Positions 23,000 to 34,400 of a DNA stretch of 64,000 bases are shown one piece after another. This stretch comes from Adiantum capillus-veneris (taxonomy: Eukaryota; Streptophyta; Polypodiopsida; Polypodiales; Pteridaceae). The stretch spans positions 94,877,247 through 94,941,246 of the forward strand of contig CM043954.1 in the NCBI GenBank assembly GCA_014529385.2, given 5' to 3'. The notes beneath the pieces are model-generated. The model saw only the letters and a program-made list of their open reading frames with translations, had not been told where the DNA came from and did no database searches. Made by a program: the position numbers and the translations under genes. Position 1 is the stretch's first letter. Every line of letters begins with the position of its first letter.

Positions 23000-25060
23000 C
23001 AATGTGCCTACATCTTTGCTGAGTCTGGGGGTGTCACCGCAAACTTGGCTAGTGGCCACAAAGTCTGTAGAAAATCTGTAACTCCAAGTTCTCCCATGTG
23101 GTGAGAGAACTCGAGAACCTGTGTATGCAACCATCCCACCACTGAGTCGAGGGACCACTCTGTCTCGGCTCTACCACAGAGGGGGAAGGAGAAACCAACT
23201 GCTGAGTCCAAGGCCTCTGTCCCCCTACGGCGAGGAACAAAGCATGGACCCTGAAGCAGGCAGGATGCCTCGTGGTCTACTGTGGAATCGCCAAGAAAGC
23301 GAGTGAACCGTAGTTGAAGAAATCCCAGAGGCGTCGGAGGTCAATGCTCGTCAGACCACGAGGGATAGCTGCAAGGGAAGATGTCTGAATCTGCAGAGGG
23401 GGCCGCACGAAGGGCTGACCCTCTCTCGCTAGGCGACTCATGGCAAAGGTGTTGCCAAGAGATCTCCTAGCCATCGGCGAGGGACCAGTCTCCTGAGTCG
23501 ATTGTGGAACTGGAGCAGGAGGGGGGGGAGAAGGAGCTGGGGGGGCGGAGGGGAAGAGGAGCAGGGTGGGGCGACAGAGGTAGAGGGGCGAGGTGGGGAG
23601 TGGACGAGAGCAGAGGGCGGGGGGGAGGATGAGGAGGAGGAGGGGAACTCTGAGGGGGGGGAGGCTGGCGAGGGTGAAGCGGAGGTGGAGGCTGGCGTAG
23701 GGGGCTCCTCCTACTCAAGAGTACCAAAGCGGTTCCCCGTGGGAACCCACTGCTGCTGAGTAGACACCTGAGGGCCACTCTGAGTGCCAGGATGTCGCTG
23801 TGGCCCCTGGCGTTGACGGCCACGGGCCTACTACCACCCCTCCTCCGCTGGAGCCCCAGGCTTGGAGGGTGGCTCTGAATCTGTGCGCTGTGTTGCTGGC
23901 TGTGTGGCTGCGGTCCAGCCTTGACAGGCCGGGGCTGAGGCTGAGGTGCAGGTCATGGCCTCCTCCGTGGACAGGCCTTCGCTAGGTAGCCCATCTGTCT
24001 GCAAATGAAGCACTGGTTCAGGAGATCCGAGTACTCCACACTCTGTCTAAACCAACCCGCACTCACCCGAGGCAGAAGGATGACCTTCGAGAGCATGTGG
24101 GTATCTCTGACCAAAACTCGAACTGAGGGGATGCCATCTACCTTGGCAGCTACTGATGCTGCCGTACGAGGTGTCTCCAGGACAGTCCCGATGGCGGAGC
24201 CAATCCTAGAAAGAAGTGGTAGGTACTCCCTTCGTAAACCTGGAAAGCAGACTGATATGGGGATGTTTGCCTCCTCTACTAGCACATCCGAAGTCAGGTC
24301 AAAACCATGCCGCCACTATCGAAAGTGGGCGCGTGATGCTCAGATGGCCAGTGGACTCATAGCTATGACCTTGGAAGCCATCTCGGAGGTCTCGAACTCG
24401 ATCTGGTAGTACCCCCGTTCGAGAATCTGGACATCCTAGATCTTGTCCACCTCTGCAAGAAGGCTGGCCTGGAGAAGGTCTCGCAGCTTTCCTCTACCAG
24501 GACGGGTGTCGAGAATTTTGCAGATGACCGAAGTCGCCTGCAAACGCTCAACCTCAGTGGCTAGGCTCGCTTGCTCTGTCGGCGATAGAGCAAGTCGAAT
24601 GGTGGGCTCAGCGGGGTCGGGCGAGGGGGCTTCTGGCGAGTCCCTCTGTGGCGAAGCTGGAGCCTCCATCTGTGTCTACTATTGTGTCATAAGAAGAGGT
24701 CGACGGGCGGACGCTGCAATCAGGCGCAGGAGACACTGCCCCAAAAACGAAGCAATGCCGAGGAGGCCGAACTGCAGCGGATGACGAGGAGAAACTGAGG
24801 CGGAGGGGGGGAGGGGTAGGGGAAGACTGGCGGCAGCAGGAGGAGGGGGTGATGGGGGGGGCGGCGGAGGCAGGCAGCGGTAGGCGGGCAGCGGGCGGCA
24901 GAGGGCACGCAGCGAGCGGGCTAGAGGTAGCAGCGCGGGTAGGTAGGGGGCGGCGAAGGAGGGGAGGCAGCGGGGTAGTGGGGGAGGGGGGAGAGGCAGC
25001 GGGCTGAGGAGGGGGGGGGGGCGTGCGCAGTGGGCAGCAGTAGCGAGCTAGGCTACTCAT
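23000..25060 (-). pseudogene. LINE ORF1: RNA-binding protein
   Basis: The first start at 25,060 opens a very proline-, alanine- and serine-rich N-terminus. A DUF4283-like core follows (LATEVERLQATSVICKIL, then YYQIEFETSEMASKVIA), then PRVSAGWFRQSVEYSDLLNQ. A zinc-knuckle-like CFICRQMGYLAKACP follows, in which the usual histidine position is taken by tyrosine or leucine. Further on (about 23.47-23.82 kb) is a second proline-rich segment. This domain order is that of plant L1 ORF1, which coats the LINE RNA. The frame shifts several times between segments, so it is broken. The downstream limit near 23.0 kb is approximate. Confidence 0.75.
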
Positions 25061-25065
25061 TTATC

Positions 25066-25082
25066 ATGATTTTTGTATCTTC
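25066..25082. repeat. LINE target-site duplication, right copy
   Basis: ATGATTTTTGTATCTTC, identical to the left copy, directly outside the LINE 5' end. An intact 17-bp match shows that the whole 6.76-kb LINE went in as one event without a 5' truncation. Confidence 0.93.
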
Positions 25083-25529
25083 AAAACAATAAAGTGTATT
25101 CTTGTCTTTCAATTGCTTCACAAGACTATAAATAGATCAATAGAGTTTACGGTTGTCACCCTTTCAATGTGCAATAGGCCACAAGATATGGGTAGGGATT
25201 CTGGATCCTCTCTCACTTCCTCTAAGCAAGAAGGAGACAGAAAAGGAGAGAAAATCCCATGAATAGGAGAATATAGAGGTAGAGGTAGAAAAGAAGGTAG
25301 AGTCCACTTAAATAAAAAAAGGATAATAGCACCCACTTGATTGGGTACTAAGTGAGCCATTATTTCTTGATGCAGATTCTTTCCTTTTTATATGTATCTC
25401 ATGATTGGTACCTTGTGTCCTTGTTGAGAAACCAAAACAATGATATAATTTAGCTTGAATCTCACCTTCTAATGCTATTTGCACATTTGCATATGTCACT
25501 CTAGTATATCATCATGAGCTTATTGTAAT
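25083..25529. other. Unassigned DNA right of the LINE
   Basis: AT-rich sequence without recognisable coding content. A 38-base phrase beginning 'ccattatttcttgatg' at about 25,356 reappears at about 25,649, which ties this stretch to the repeat region that follows. Confidence 0.4.
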
Positions 25530-26059
25530 TATTGTAGCAAGATAGAGTTTCCTCATGCAAGTGCTTGAGACTTTAACGTTTAGGCTCAAACTTAAGTTTG
25601 AGCCTCACCTCAAGTTACTCCCTTGAGCTCTTGGTAGGTAGAAAGTGTGCCATTATTTCTTGATGTAGATTCTTTCCTTTTGTAGCAAGATAGAGTCTTC
25701 TCATGCAAGTGCTTGAGACTTAAATTTTAGGCTCAAACTTAAGTTTGAGCCTCACCTGAAGTTACTCCCTTGAGCTCTTGGTAGGTAGACAAAGTTTGAG
25801 AACTTAAACCTTCAAGCTTCATCTCCATATGATTGTTTAGTAATATCCCAGGAGGAAAGCCTCTTCAACTCATTTGGATACTAGCACATGCTTGACACTT
25901 TTGCTTTAGGATCAAACTTAAGCACACGCCTCCATATGATTGTGTACTAATAGCCTAGGAGGAAAGCCTCTTCAACTCATTTGGATACTAGTACATGCTT
26001 GACACTTTTAATTTGGGGTTGAACTTAATCTTGAGCCTCACTTGCATGTGGCTACACGA
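25530..26059. repeat. Left part of palindrome-bearing tandem array
   Basis: Two near-identical units of about 149 bp (from about 25,531 and 25,680) each contain the perfect 24-bp palindrome AGGCTCAAACTT plus its reverse complement, at 25,582-25,605 and 25,729-25,752. They are followed by two further units sharing 'aggaggaaagcctcttcaactcatttggatactag'. The array is broken off at 26,059 by the solo LTR and resumes at 28,138. Confidence 0.8.
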
Positions 26060-26338
26060 TGGGATGGGGGAAATGGAACAACACACAGGACACAAACTCG
26101 ATGCCTCTCTATAGCCCAGCAGGTATCCAACACCCCAAACCACATGGAAACACGTACACACTCACACTATCCGCCAACCTTCACACCATGGACTCTTGCC
26201 TACGAGCAACTTCGGCTACACACAATCACCTTTACCGACACACACATCAATACACCCAAAGCTGTAAACACACTCACACCGGGAGACCTTGCAAGCCTCG
26301 ACCACATACAAAATCACACTCAGTCTGCAAACCACAAT

Positions 26339-26394
<56 letters not shown>

Positions 26395-28137
26395 AAACAC
26401 AGACAAAAGGCCCGGAGCCACCGCTACCACGGGTGTTAATATGCACGAGACGACGAATAGACGAGAAGATGGTATCTAAGTACCGACACAAAAAAAACTG
26501 GGTACAATGATGGCATTAATAACAAACATGTATGGAACTCTCTATCTTTCTTCCATGCACGGATGCCCTGTAACTCTTGCCCCTAGTTGCTCCCAAGCTC
26601 GTCACTCAATCAATTACAGCCCCAAGCGGATTCCCCTCCACTTCCTGGCACGCAACCATCGGCCATGCCTTTGCTTTGCTCCATGGTGCCACGATAGCCC
26701 ACCGGCCTCCAATGATGTTGCCCCTTCGGGCCTCACACTTTGACCTGATCATACATCCCTGGCGGCTTTTCCTTGCTCATCACCTGCAACACACGGATTT
26801 TGCCAGCCCACCCTTGCCTCGCTACCTCATCTGCAGTCGACCACCCGACCCTACTCCGGCCCCGAGCTCTCGGCCTGTCCTTCTTGCGGTGCCCGCCTCC
26901 TGCAATGGCGCCCAACTTTCCGGCCCTTCACCTTCACAGCAATGCCTCCTCCTGCTCAGTTAAATGGTGCAACTCCTTCATGCCCTGATGGCGCTCCTCC
27001 TCGGTAGCCCATGGCCTTCTCTCCTTCTCTCTACTCCACCCTCCTCTGGTCTTGCCAAACCCGCCCCTCGGCAGCTTTCCTGCAACCTCTTTCCCTGCCT
27101 CGCAGCTATGGCGGCTTTTCACAAGCTCCACCCCATCACCTGCAACTCACCCCCCTCTAGCGGGCTCCTCTCCCCCCGATGCCGCCCTTTTTTCTCTGCA
27201 TATAGCACTGCCCACCACTTGACAATGCAACCCCCTGCCTGTACCTGGCGTCAACTGCCTTTCCTTTGCATGGCCATCTCCTGCATAGCCCCCACGTGTC
27301 GACCTCTCTCTACATGCGCCCTCAAGTGGCGCACCCTGTTGTTTTCAACTGTAGTCGGGTGCTTCCCTTCCTATTCCTGGGCGACCCTCCTTTGATAGCG
27401 CTACCACCTCCGAATAGCTGCATGGCTTAGAATAATTAAAGCCTTCCAAAAATACAATTCCCTTTCTGAGGGCATTCCCACCGAAGGCAATCCAAAGGCA
27501 ATCCTCCCCTCTCGTCCATAATGAGAATAGTCCTTCATACCCTTCCACAAGGGCGTGTCCTATAGCAAAGCTTGATAGCCACAAAAGAGAATAAGAAAAA
27601 CTTCAAAGTGTCAAGATCCCCGCCAATAGAAGCGCAAATCTTCACGAATGTTGACAATCATCAAAGGAAAATCCTCTTGCCCGAGGACTCAATTGACAGA
27701 CAGACAACACATATCCTCAAACACATGAAAAGTCATGCAACTGCTTATCCTGATGTCCGATCCGACATACACATCATAGCACCATCCACCTTCCAAGTCT
27801 TGAGATCCACAAATGACCTATATAGTGGTGCCTTTGGCATACACATCCGGGCAGTAGAGTGTCCTGCAGATAGCCTGCCCCAAATTACACATCACAAACT
27901 TGATGGTACCTGCATCCAGCACTCCTCATCTCGCTCACAAGCTTGTGATATCAACCTTTGCTCTTTCCTCCTGTGTGAGCAGGAAACCCTTACAGTTTCC
28001 TATAGAAAATTATACATCTCGATGTACCTGGCCCCTAGCACCATCAAAGACTTGCCCAATGTACCTGCCATTTACCTGCAAACCGCCATGCATGGACTTC
28101 TTGCATCTCCACGGGTCGACACAGTCGAGCTGCACCA
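26060..28137 (-). mobile_element. Solo LTR, family of the 45.4-kb element
   Basis: This 2,078-bp unit begins TGGGATGGGGGAAATGG and ends GTCGACACAGTCGAGCTGCACCA. It aligns from end to end with the 1.96- and 2.06-kb LTRs at 45,403 and 49,567, including the 'atgcctc-ctatagcccag' block. The flanks repeat ACGA on both sides, and the palindromic array is continuous across the insertion. There is no interior sequence, so LTR-LTR recombination has removed the rest. It is clearly diverged from the other two LTRs, so it is an older insertion or subfamily. Open frames inside it are not genes. Confidence 0.85.
26342..26392. repeat. (CT)n microsatellite
   Basis: About 25 perfect CT repeats inside the solo LTR. 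The two related LTRs at 45.4 and 49.6 kb have only a short 'cctctctctatctatc' here, so the microsatellite expanded within this copy. Confidence 0.97.
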
Positions 28138-30110
28138 ACGAGCACCATGACATCCTTTTGGTTACAAAGTATACATAGAGCCACACTTTTAGGCTCAAAC
28201 TTAAGTTTGAGCCTCGCTTGAATATGCTATTGTAGCGCTAGGGTGCAAGTCTATTCTTATGACATCCTTGTGGATAATACCAATGGCAAAGAACTACATA
28301 TAATGGTGTAGCATGAGGGTTCAAGGCTAGCCTCATGAAATCCTTGTGGATACCAATGGAAAGAGGCTCAAACTTAAGTTTGAGCCTCACGTGCCTATGC
28401 TAGTGTAGCACTATTGTGCTATGATACCCTCCTGATATCCTTGAGGGATACTACCAGGGGAATAGATCAACCCCTTTAGGCTCAAACTTAAGTTCAAGCA
28501 TCATTTGCATACGCTATTGTAGTGCTAGGATGCATGGATAGCCTCATGCCATCCTTGTGGCTAACAAGGCCATATAATAACACATTTAGGCTCGGACTTA
28601 AGTTCAAACCTCAAGTGCATATTCTAGTGTAGAACCACCATGCAAGGCTAGCCTCATGAAATCCTTGTAGCTAATACCAATGGCAAGAGGCTCAAACTTA
28701 AGTTCTAGACTTGCCTCCGTATGCTAGCATAGCACAACTATGCAAGGCCACAACCTCATGACATCCTTGTGTCTACCAAGGGTATGTAACAATAGCTTTA
28801 GTATTGAACTTAATTTTGAGCCTCATCGGTATGTTCTACTGTAGCACTAGGGTGTAAGGCTAGTCTCATGACATCCTTGTAGATACCAATGGAATAGAAT
28901 AGCACCTTTAGGCATGAAATTAAGTTTGAGCCTCAACTGCATATGCTATAGTAACACTAGGGTGCAAGGCTAGACTTATGACATCCTTGCAGCTACCAAG
29001 GGCATAGAATGACACAATTGTGCAAGTATAGCCTGATAACATCCTAGTGGCTACCACTAGAAAATTTCTTGATGATCCTTACTTGCGTATGCTAATGGAG
29101 CACTGGTCTACAAGGCTAGCCTCATGAAATCCTTATGGCTACCAAGTGCATAGAATAGCAACTTTAGGCTCAAACTAAAGTTCAAGCCTCTACTGCATAT
29201 GCTAGTGTAGCACTAGGATGCAAGTAGCCTCATGAAATTTTTGTGGCTACTAAGGGCAATAGGTTGAAGTGAAACTTTTCTACGTATGCTAGTATAAAAC
29301 TATCATTCATGGATATCTTTTTGACATCCTTGTGGGTAACAAGAAAATAGAGAAACACCACAAGGCTCAGACTTATGTTTGAGCCTCATGTGGCTAGCAT
29401 ATGAGACAAGTCTCATGACATCCTTGTGGCTACTAATGTCAAAATGCTCAAACTTATGTTGAAGACTTACCTATATATTCTAGTATAGCACTGGCATGCA
29501 AGGGCATATGTTAACCCCTTTAGCCTCAAAGTAAAGTTTGAGCCTCAACTACATATGCTAGTATAAAACTAGGATGCAAGACTAGCCTCATGTCCTCCTT
29601 CTGGCTACCTAGGCCTGTGTAAGCTAATGTATCACTAGGATGGAAGGCTAGCCTCATGACATCCTTGTGGATACCAAGGGCATATAATAACACCTCTAAC
29701 TCAAACTTAAGTTGAAGCCTCAAGTGCATATGCTAGTGTCGAATTAGGCTGCGAGGCTAGCCTCATGGCATCCTTGTGCCTACTAAGAACATAAAACATC
29801 ACTTTTAGGCTCAAAATTGAGTTTGAGTTTCATGTATATATGCTAGTGAAGCATTACAATGCAAGGATAGCCTCATGAAATCTTTCCAGCTACCAAAGTC
29901 ATAGAGCTTCACTTTTAGACTCAAACTTAAGTTGAAGCCTTGTCTGTAGATGGTAGTGTAGCACTAACTTGAAAGGCTACCCTCATGACATCCTTATGGC
30001 TAGCACTAACCTGCAAGGCTACCCTCACGAAATCCATGTGGCTAGCAAAGGCATAGAACAACACCTTTTCGCTAAAATTTGAGTTCAAGCCTCGCTTGCA
30101 AAAGCTAGTG
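28138..30110. repeat. Palindrome-bearing tandem array, about 110-bp unit
   Basis: Roughly 17 diverged units. The consensus runs AGGCTCAAACTT-AAGTTTGAGCCT, then 'catgctagtgtagcactagg-tgcaaggctagcctcatgacatccttgtggctaccaagggcatagaa'. Perfect palindromes stand at 28,191-28,214 and 28,364-28,387. Later copies (for example 28,478, 28,588, 29,164, 29,362, 29,697, 29,916) are decayed, but the half-sites remain recognisable. Spacing is mostly 97-116 bp. No ORF is supported. The array is older toward its right end, judged by divergence. Confidence 0.88.
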
Positions 30111-30780
30111 TATTTTTTTAAATGTATTATTTAGCTTGAAACCTATGCTCCTTATCTAGGTGCTTAAATGTTTTTTTGATGTTCTTGGACTGTCCACTCA
30201 AGCCAAAACTACTACTCCAAGAATAAAGGCCGATAAGAAATTTGAATTACCAAAAGAAGAATAAGTGAGGTGCTTTGTGGATACATACAATATGGATACA
30301 AACTACAAAGGTAACATCCATCTATATATTTTGCAAGGTGATATCAAATATGCAGATATGGGGATTGTTGTGGGTGTCAAAGATGACGTAGATACAATAA
30401 CCTAAGTTCCATTGTTCGTTATATGGTGTACTCATAGTATGCTTTAAATGGACGTATTATACGAAAGCTATCTTTATTCGACCATATTATATGGTGTAAG
30501 ATCAGCGAAAACACCGTATTGTATAATTTCTTAGAATTTTGATCGAAATAATATTTTGATCAAAATATAGCCCCTCATATACTGTGAAAACGGATTGTTT
30601 TCCTCATTCTATTGATGTCTCTTCCCCTTTTTCTCATTTATAGATGAGCTTTACAACATCAAAAAAGTATAAAATAACCATGTTAAATTTAGTTATATTA
30701 TCTTTTAGTAAAAATTTAGAGCTTAGAATAAAAAGTTAAATTGGTAAAATGTAGTTTTTTTTAGGCTTTGGAGTTTTGAG
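30111..30780. other. Unassigned DNA between array and hAT element
   Basis: AT-rich sequence with no recognisable domain. A coding-like fragment may exist at about 30,220-30,400 on the plus strand, but it matches nothing I know. Short inverted words (accatataat and its complement near 30,425-30,515) may belong to the transposon end region. Confidence 0.35.
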
Positions 30781-31320
30781 TTTAGTCTTTATCTGCTCTG
30801 TGTAAAGTATATCTTACATTGGGAGGTAAATTAAGTAAAGTTGTTAGTGATTACTTGCCTTGTGTAGTAGAAACTTACACTTGGAAGTGATTTAAGATAG
30901 TTAAAGTTAGCAGGTATTTGCTTTGTGTTGAACTACCTTCACACTTAGAATTAACTTAAGTTAGATAATTAAAGTTAGGAGTTACTTGTTGTGTGTTGGA
31001 CTATGTTCACACTTGGAATTAACTTAGGTTAGATTTATCTAATGATTGTCTATCATGTGTAGAGTAATACTCACACTACTGACGATTTAGGTAGATTAAA
31101 TAATAGTATCTTGTTGCTTTGTGTAGAGGTATTCTCACACCTAAAAGAGATTTAGATAAGTAGTGAATTTTGATTGTTTTCCATGTGTAGAGTTACACTC
31201 ATAGTTGGAGGTAATTTAGGTACGTTTTCTAAATATATATTGCTTTGTGTAGAGTTTAATCACACTTGGAAGTTATTGAGATTCAGGCATAGAGTGAAAG
31301 CTCACACCTAAAAAAAGAAA
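30781..31320. repeat. Short tandem repeats upstream of the hAT transposase
   Basis: Seven or eight diverged units of about 60-75 bp share 'ctttgtgtagagt', then 'ctcacacttggaagt', then 'aatttaggtagatt'. They stop about 150 bases before the transposase start. Many hAT elements carry subterminal repeats that bind their transposase, so this array may play that part; that is inference. Confidence 0.65.
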
Positions 31321-31466
31321 AAAATTTGGTATTTATAATTTAAAGAGGTTGAAACTTTATGTTTTTTTTAAACGTTGATGAATAAAGTAATATAAATGGT
31401 ATTAGAGTTTGATTTTAGATGTATATTTAGTAATTAGTCCTATTTGAGTTTGTAGATCTTAAGAAG

Positions 31467-33594
31467 ATGGTGAAAGGATATGAGTGGAACTATGTTGATG
31501 AATTGGTCAGTGGAAAGTCTACATCAAAGTTGAGGTGTAAGACCTACGGCCATAATTTTAGCAAAAATGCTCACAGGATAAAAGAACATGTGTTCAAAAT
31601 TCCTGGAAACATGACAACCCCCCCCAAGAGGTATTGAAAAAAAATTTCCCGAGTGGGCGCTCAAGGCGAAGAGAGTACATCTTGAGGGGGAAAAAAGGGA
31701 GGTCCCAAAATGATGGCTCCATCTATGTCTAGGGATGTGGATATAGCACTAAATAATGATCAAAACCCTCCCTTTACCCCTGCTCAAGGTCAAGGAGGGT
31801 TTCATTCATCCTTTGTTCGGGCTTGGCTCTAATCCTACCGCAAGCTCTACTAGCATATGCCGAAGTGAAGCATGGACTAGAGGAGAACCGGCACCAAGTG
31901 GTCCTACTTTGCATCAGGCATTTGATAAACAATGGTTGCTTGAACTCCATCTTATGTCAACGCCAGTATTTCTTGCATGTGGAATTCCTTTTAATGTCAT
32001 TTGAAATCCTATCTTTAAAAATTCATTAATGAGCACAGTGAAGAAGGGTTTTTTGGTACTTGATTATAATAAGATGCGTACATAATATTTAGATAAAGTA
32101 AAAACTACATCAAAGAATATTTTAAAGTGCACAACTCTTGATTATGTGCCACAGTATGGAAGCACAGTTCCTCTAGATGGCTGGAAAAACTGTTAGAAGA
32201 AACCATTGATTAATGTGATGTTGATTTTTCCAAGAGGTTCCATCTTTCTTGAAGTGATTGATATATCCCTGAAAGAGAAAATTAGTGGATATCTTGCTGG
32301 TGTATATGAGCGTTCAATCAGAAGAGCAAGGGGACCTAAAAATGTGATAGCCATTGTCACAGATAATGCTTCTAACTACAAAGCATCTAGAAAAGCAATT
32401 GAAGAAAAGTATCCAGAGATTACATGGGTTGGATGTGTTGCTCACACTTTGAATCTTATCTTTAAGTACTTTCGAAAAGTACCTTCCATTAAGAAAACTC
32501 TTTTAGATGCAAACCACTTAGTGAAGTTTATAAGAGAGCATTCATTTTCTTACGCTTTATTTAGAACAAAGTCCCCAAAAAAAAAATACAGATTTTTTGT
32601 GTGACCCGTTTTGCGACAGCGTATTATGTTCTCTTTACACTACATATGGTTAAAGAAACCCTTGTTAAAACACTGGAAGATAGAATATGGGACATTTAAA
32701 TGGCTTGATAAATATCCCAAGTATGAACGCGCCTGCTTCCAAATGCTATCAACTTGTGAAATCTCCTATTTTTTGGAGAAATGTAGACATAATTATTACT
32801 GTCACAGAACTCCTTACTCATCTGATACGATTAGCGGACAAAGAAGCCTCTATCTTTGGACGAGTTTATTGTTACATGCATGAAGCCTCTTGCAAGTTAA
32901 AATACTAGACATCTTATGCAAGAAAAGAGAAATCCATGATGATTTCGTTTGTCAAAAGACGATGGGAGCAGTTGCATACTCCTTTACATGGAGCACGGTT
33001 TGTCTTAGATCCCAAGCTCCAAATGCACGATCAATATTCAAACAATGAAGTGATCAATGATTTCAAGAAAGTGTGTGCCCAACTATTAGGCAATGTGGAT
33101 GGATAGGTGGCATACACATAGAAGATAGCATATACTAGAGCAGAGAAGGAATGTTTGGGTATCCTTGTCATATAGATGCTATCAAGACGATGAGCACACC
33201 AGTTTGGTGGAAAGAGAACGATGGAGAAAAAGTGGAACTTCAACGTGTGCCTCTGAGAGTATTGTTTGTTTCCACCTCAAGTGGTAGATGTGAAAGAAAT
33301 TTGTCTTTGTTTGCTTTCGTGCATACTAAAAAACAAAATTGATTAAGTCCTAAACAAGTTGCGGACTTGGTATATGTATTTTCTAACATGCAACTTATGC
33401 ATAAGACAGCAAAGTTAGACACACGTGCCACAGAAGAAATCTTCGGGCATTTTCAAATACAGGAAGCAATTGCAAATGAGCTCAACTTCGATGATGAAAT
33501 GGAATGGAACTCGGAAGATATTGATCTAGAATGTTCAGATTTCAAAGAAATTGATGACATGGTGCCTGTGATTGAGGAGACGTATGAGCTATAA
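31467..33594 (+). pseudogene. hAT-family transposase, broken
   Basis: The start at 31,467 reads MVKGYEWNYVDELVSGKSTS and leads into a BED-type zinc finger, RCKTYGHNFSKNAHRIKEHV, whose second cysteine position reads as tyrosine. A DUF659-type catalytic region follows: KPLINVMLIFPRGSIFL, the aspartate motif VTDNASNYKASRKAIEE, and CVAHTLNLIF. The C-terminal dimerisation domain (about 33.15-33.35 kb) has PVWWKENDGEKVELQRVPLR and TSSGRCERN, and an acidic tail ends at 33,594. In life it would cut and paste its element in the nucleus. Several stops and frameshifts lie between the domains (about 31.64, 32.6-33.15 and 33.34 kb), so it is dead. I did not find the terminal inverted repeats or the 8-bp target duplication. 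Confidence 0.88.
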
Positions 33595-33653
33595 AGTTTC
33601 TTCTATATTCTCAGTTTATTCTGTAATGAAAAATTTGTGTGGATTTTAGCTTC

Positions 33654-33657
<4 letters not shown>

Positions 33658-33702
<45 letters not shown>
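33658..33702. repeat. (CT)n microsatellite
   Basis: About 22 CT repeats, just past the hAT transposase stop, followed by imperfect pyrimidine-rich sequence to about 33,735. Confidence 0.96.
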
Positions 33703-33705
<3 letters not shown>

Positions 33706-34003
33706 TCTCTCATTGTCTCTCTTTCTCTCCATCTTCTTTCTATCATTGTCAGTAAGAGGGAGGGAGTGAGGATAAAACTTATACAATTTCAACTACATAC
33801 AACATGTTCATTTGTTCCAACAAATAGAGATTTACATATCAAAATGAGGTTTTAGTTACAAATCTTGAGATTTAAGATACAAAAAGAACTTAGTATTGCT
33901 TGGGAGATTTAATTTAAATCATGGCTTGGATCCCCTAAAAGATTAGATATGCAAAATTTTGAATCACCAAATGAGTCACTTGGACCCACATTGCCTATCT
34001 CTT

Positions 34004-34400
34004 TGTCAGGACAAGGGTCCCATACCCTAAGAACTAGGATAGTCATGGACTACGGCCGAGGGTCGGGCTAGGCAGTGTGGACAGGGGATCCATCTAGGGC
34101 AAGGGGCTAGGAGCCCACCTAAATAAAGGGAGGTTGGGAGGAGGATATCGGGTCTAGTTCCCTAGTTCTTACATTGGTATCAGAGCTTAGGAGTCTCTCT
34201 TCCACTCTCTCTCTCTAGGCGTGGTCACTTTAGGCCCCTAAAAGCAAGGTCTTTAGGTGAGAACTGTGGCTTTTTCAAAAATAGCCTTTTTTTCTTGCCA
34301 ATTTGGACCATCTTTCCCATTTTGGAAACGGGTGTGTGGTGCAAGTTTTCGCGATGGGGAGGTAGGGTTTTTGGGTTTAATCACATAATATCATTCATCT
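34004..34400 (+). mobile_element. Short LTR with tRNA-Met-type primer site
   Basis: A probable 170-bp LTR runs from TGTCAGGACAAGGGTCCC at 34,004 to GTTCTTACA at 34,173, followed at once by TTGGTATCAGAGCTTAGG, an initiator tRNA-Met primer site. A leader with a CT-rich patch and 'taggcccctaaaagcaagg' follows to about 34.3-34.4 kb. No second LTR and no coding domain are seen, so this is a partial copia- or TRIM-type copy. Confidence 0.7.

Larger units (their letters stand above)
18303..25065 (-). mobile_element. Full-length L1-type LINE retrotransposon
   Basis: A 6.76-kb GC-rich unit on the minus strand, flanked by the identical 17-mer ATGATTTTTGTATCTTC at 18,286-18,302 and 25,066-25,082. This is a target-site duplication typical of LINE insertion. 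The 3' end (18,303) is a short A-tail on the minus strand, and the 5' end is at 25,065. ORF1 (about 23.0-25.06 kb) has a DUF4283-like domain and a zinc-knuckle-like motif. ORF2 (18,585-22,766) has an APE endonuclease, RT and a zf-RVT domain. Both reading frames hold stops and frameshifts, so the copy is dead. Its GC-rich, proline-coding 5' part contrasts strongly with the AT-rich surroundings, which suggests either a later arrival than the gypsy copies or a compositionally distinct lineage. Confidence 0.93.

Noticed and set aside
23502-23759. Plus-strand glycine/glutamate-rich frame
   Set aside because: It is antisense to the proline-rich part of LINE ORF1, a low-complexity artefact.
18303-25065. 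Many overlapping open frames on both strands in the GC-rich block
   Set aside because: Only the minus-strand frames match LINE ORF1 and ORF2 motifs. The rest are shadows produced by high GC content.
26060-28137. Plus-strand frames of 126-192 codons
   Set aside because: They lie inside a solo LTR whose relatives at 45.4 and 49.6 kb do not keep the frames. No domain is present.
28138-30110. Palindromic array as a CRISPR array
   Set aside because: Units drift strongly along their whole length, there are no unique spacers between identical repeats, and the setting is a eukaryotic genome.
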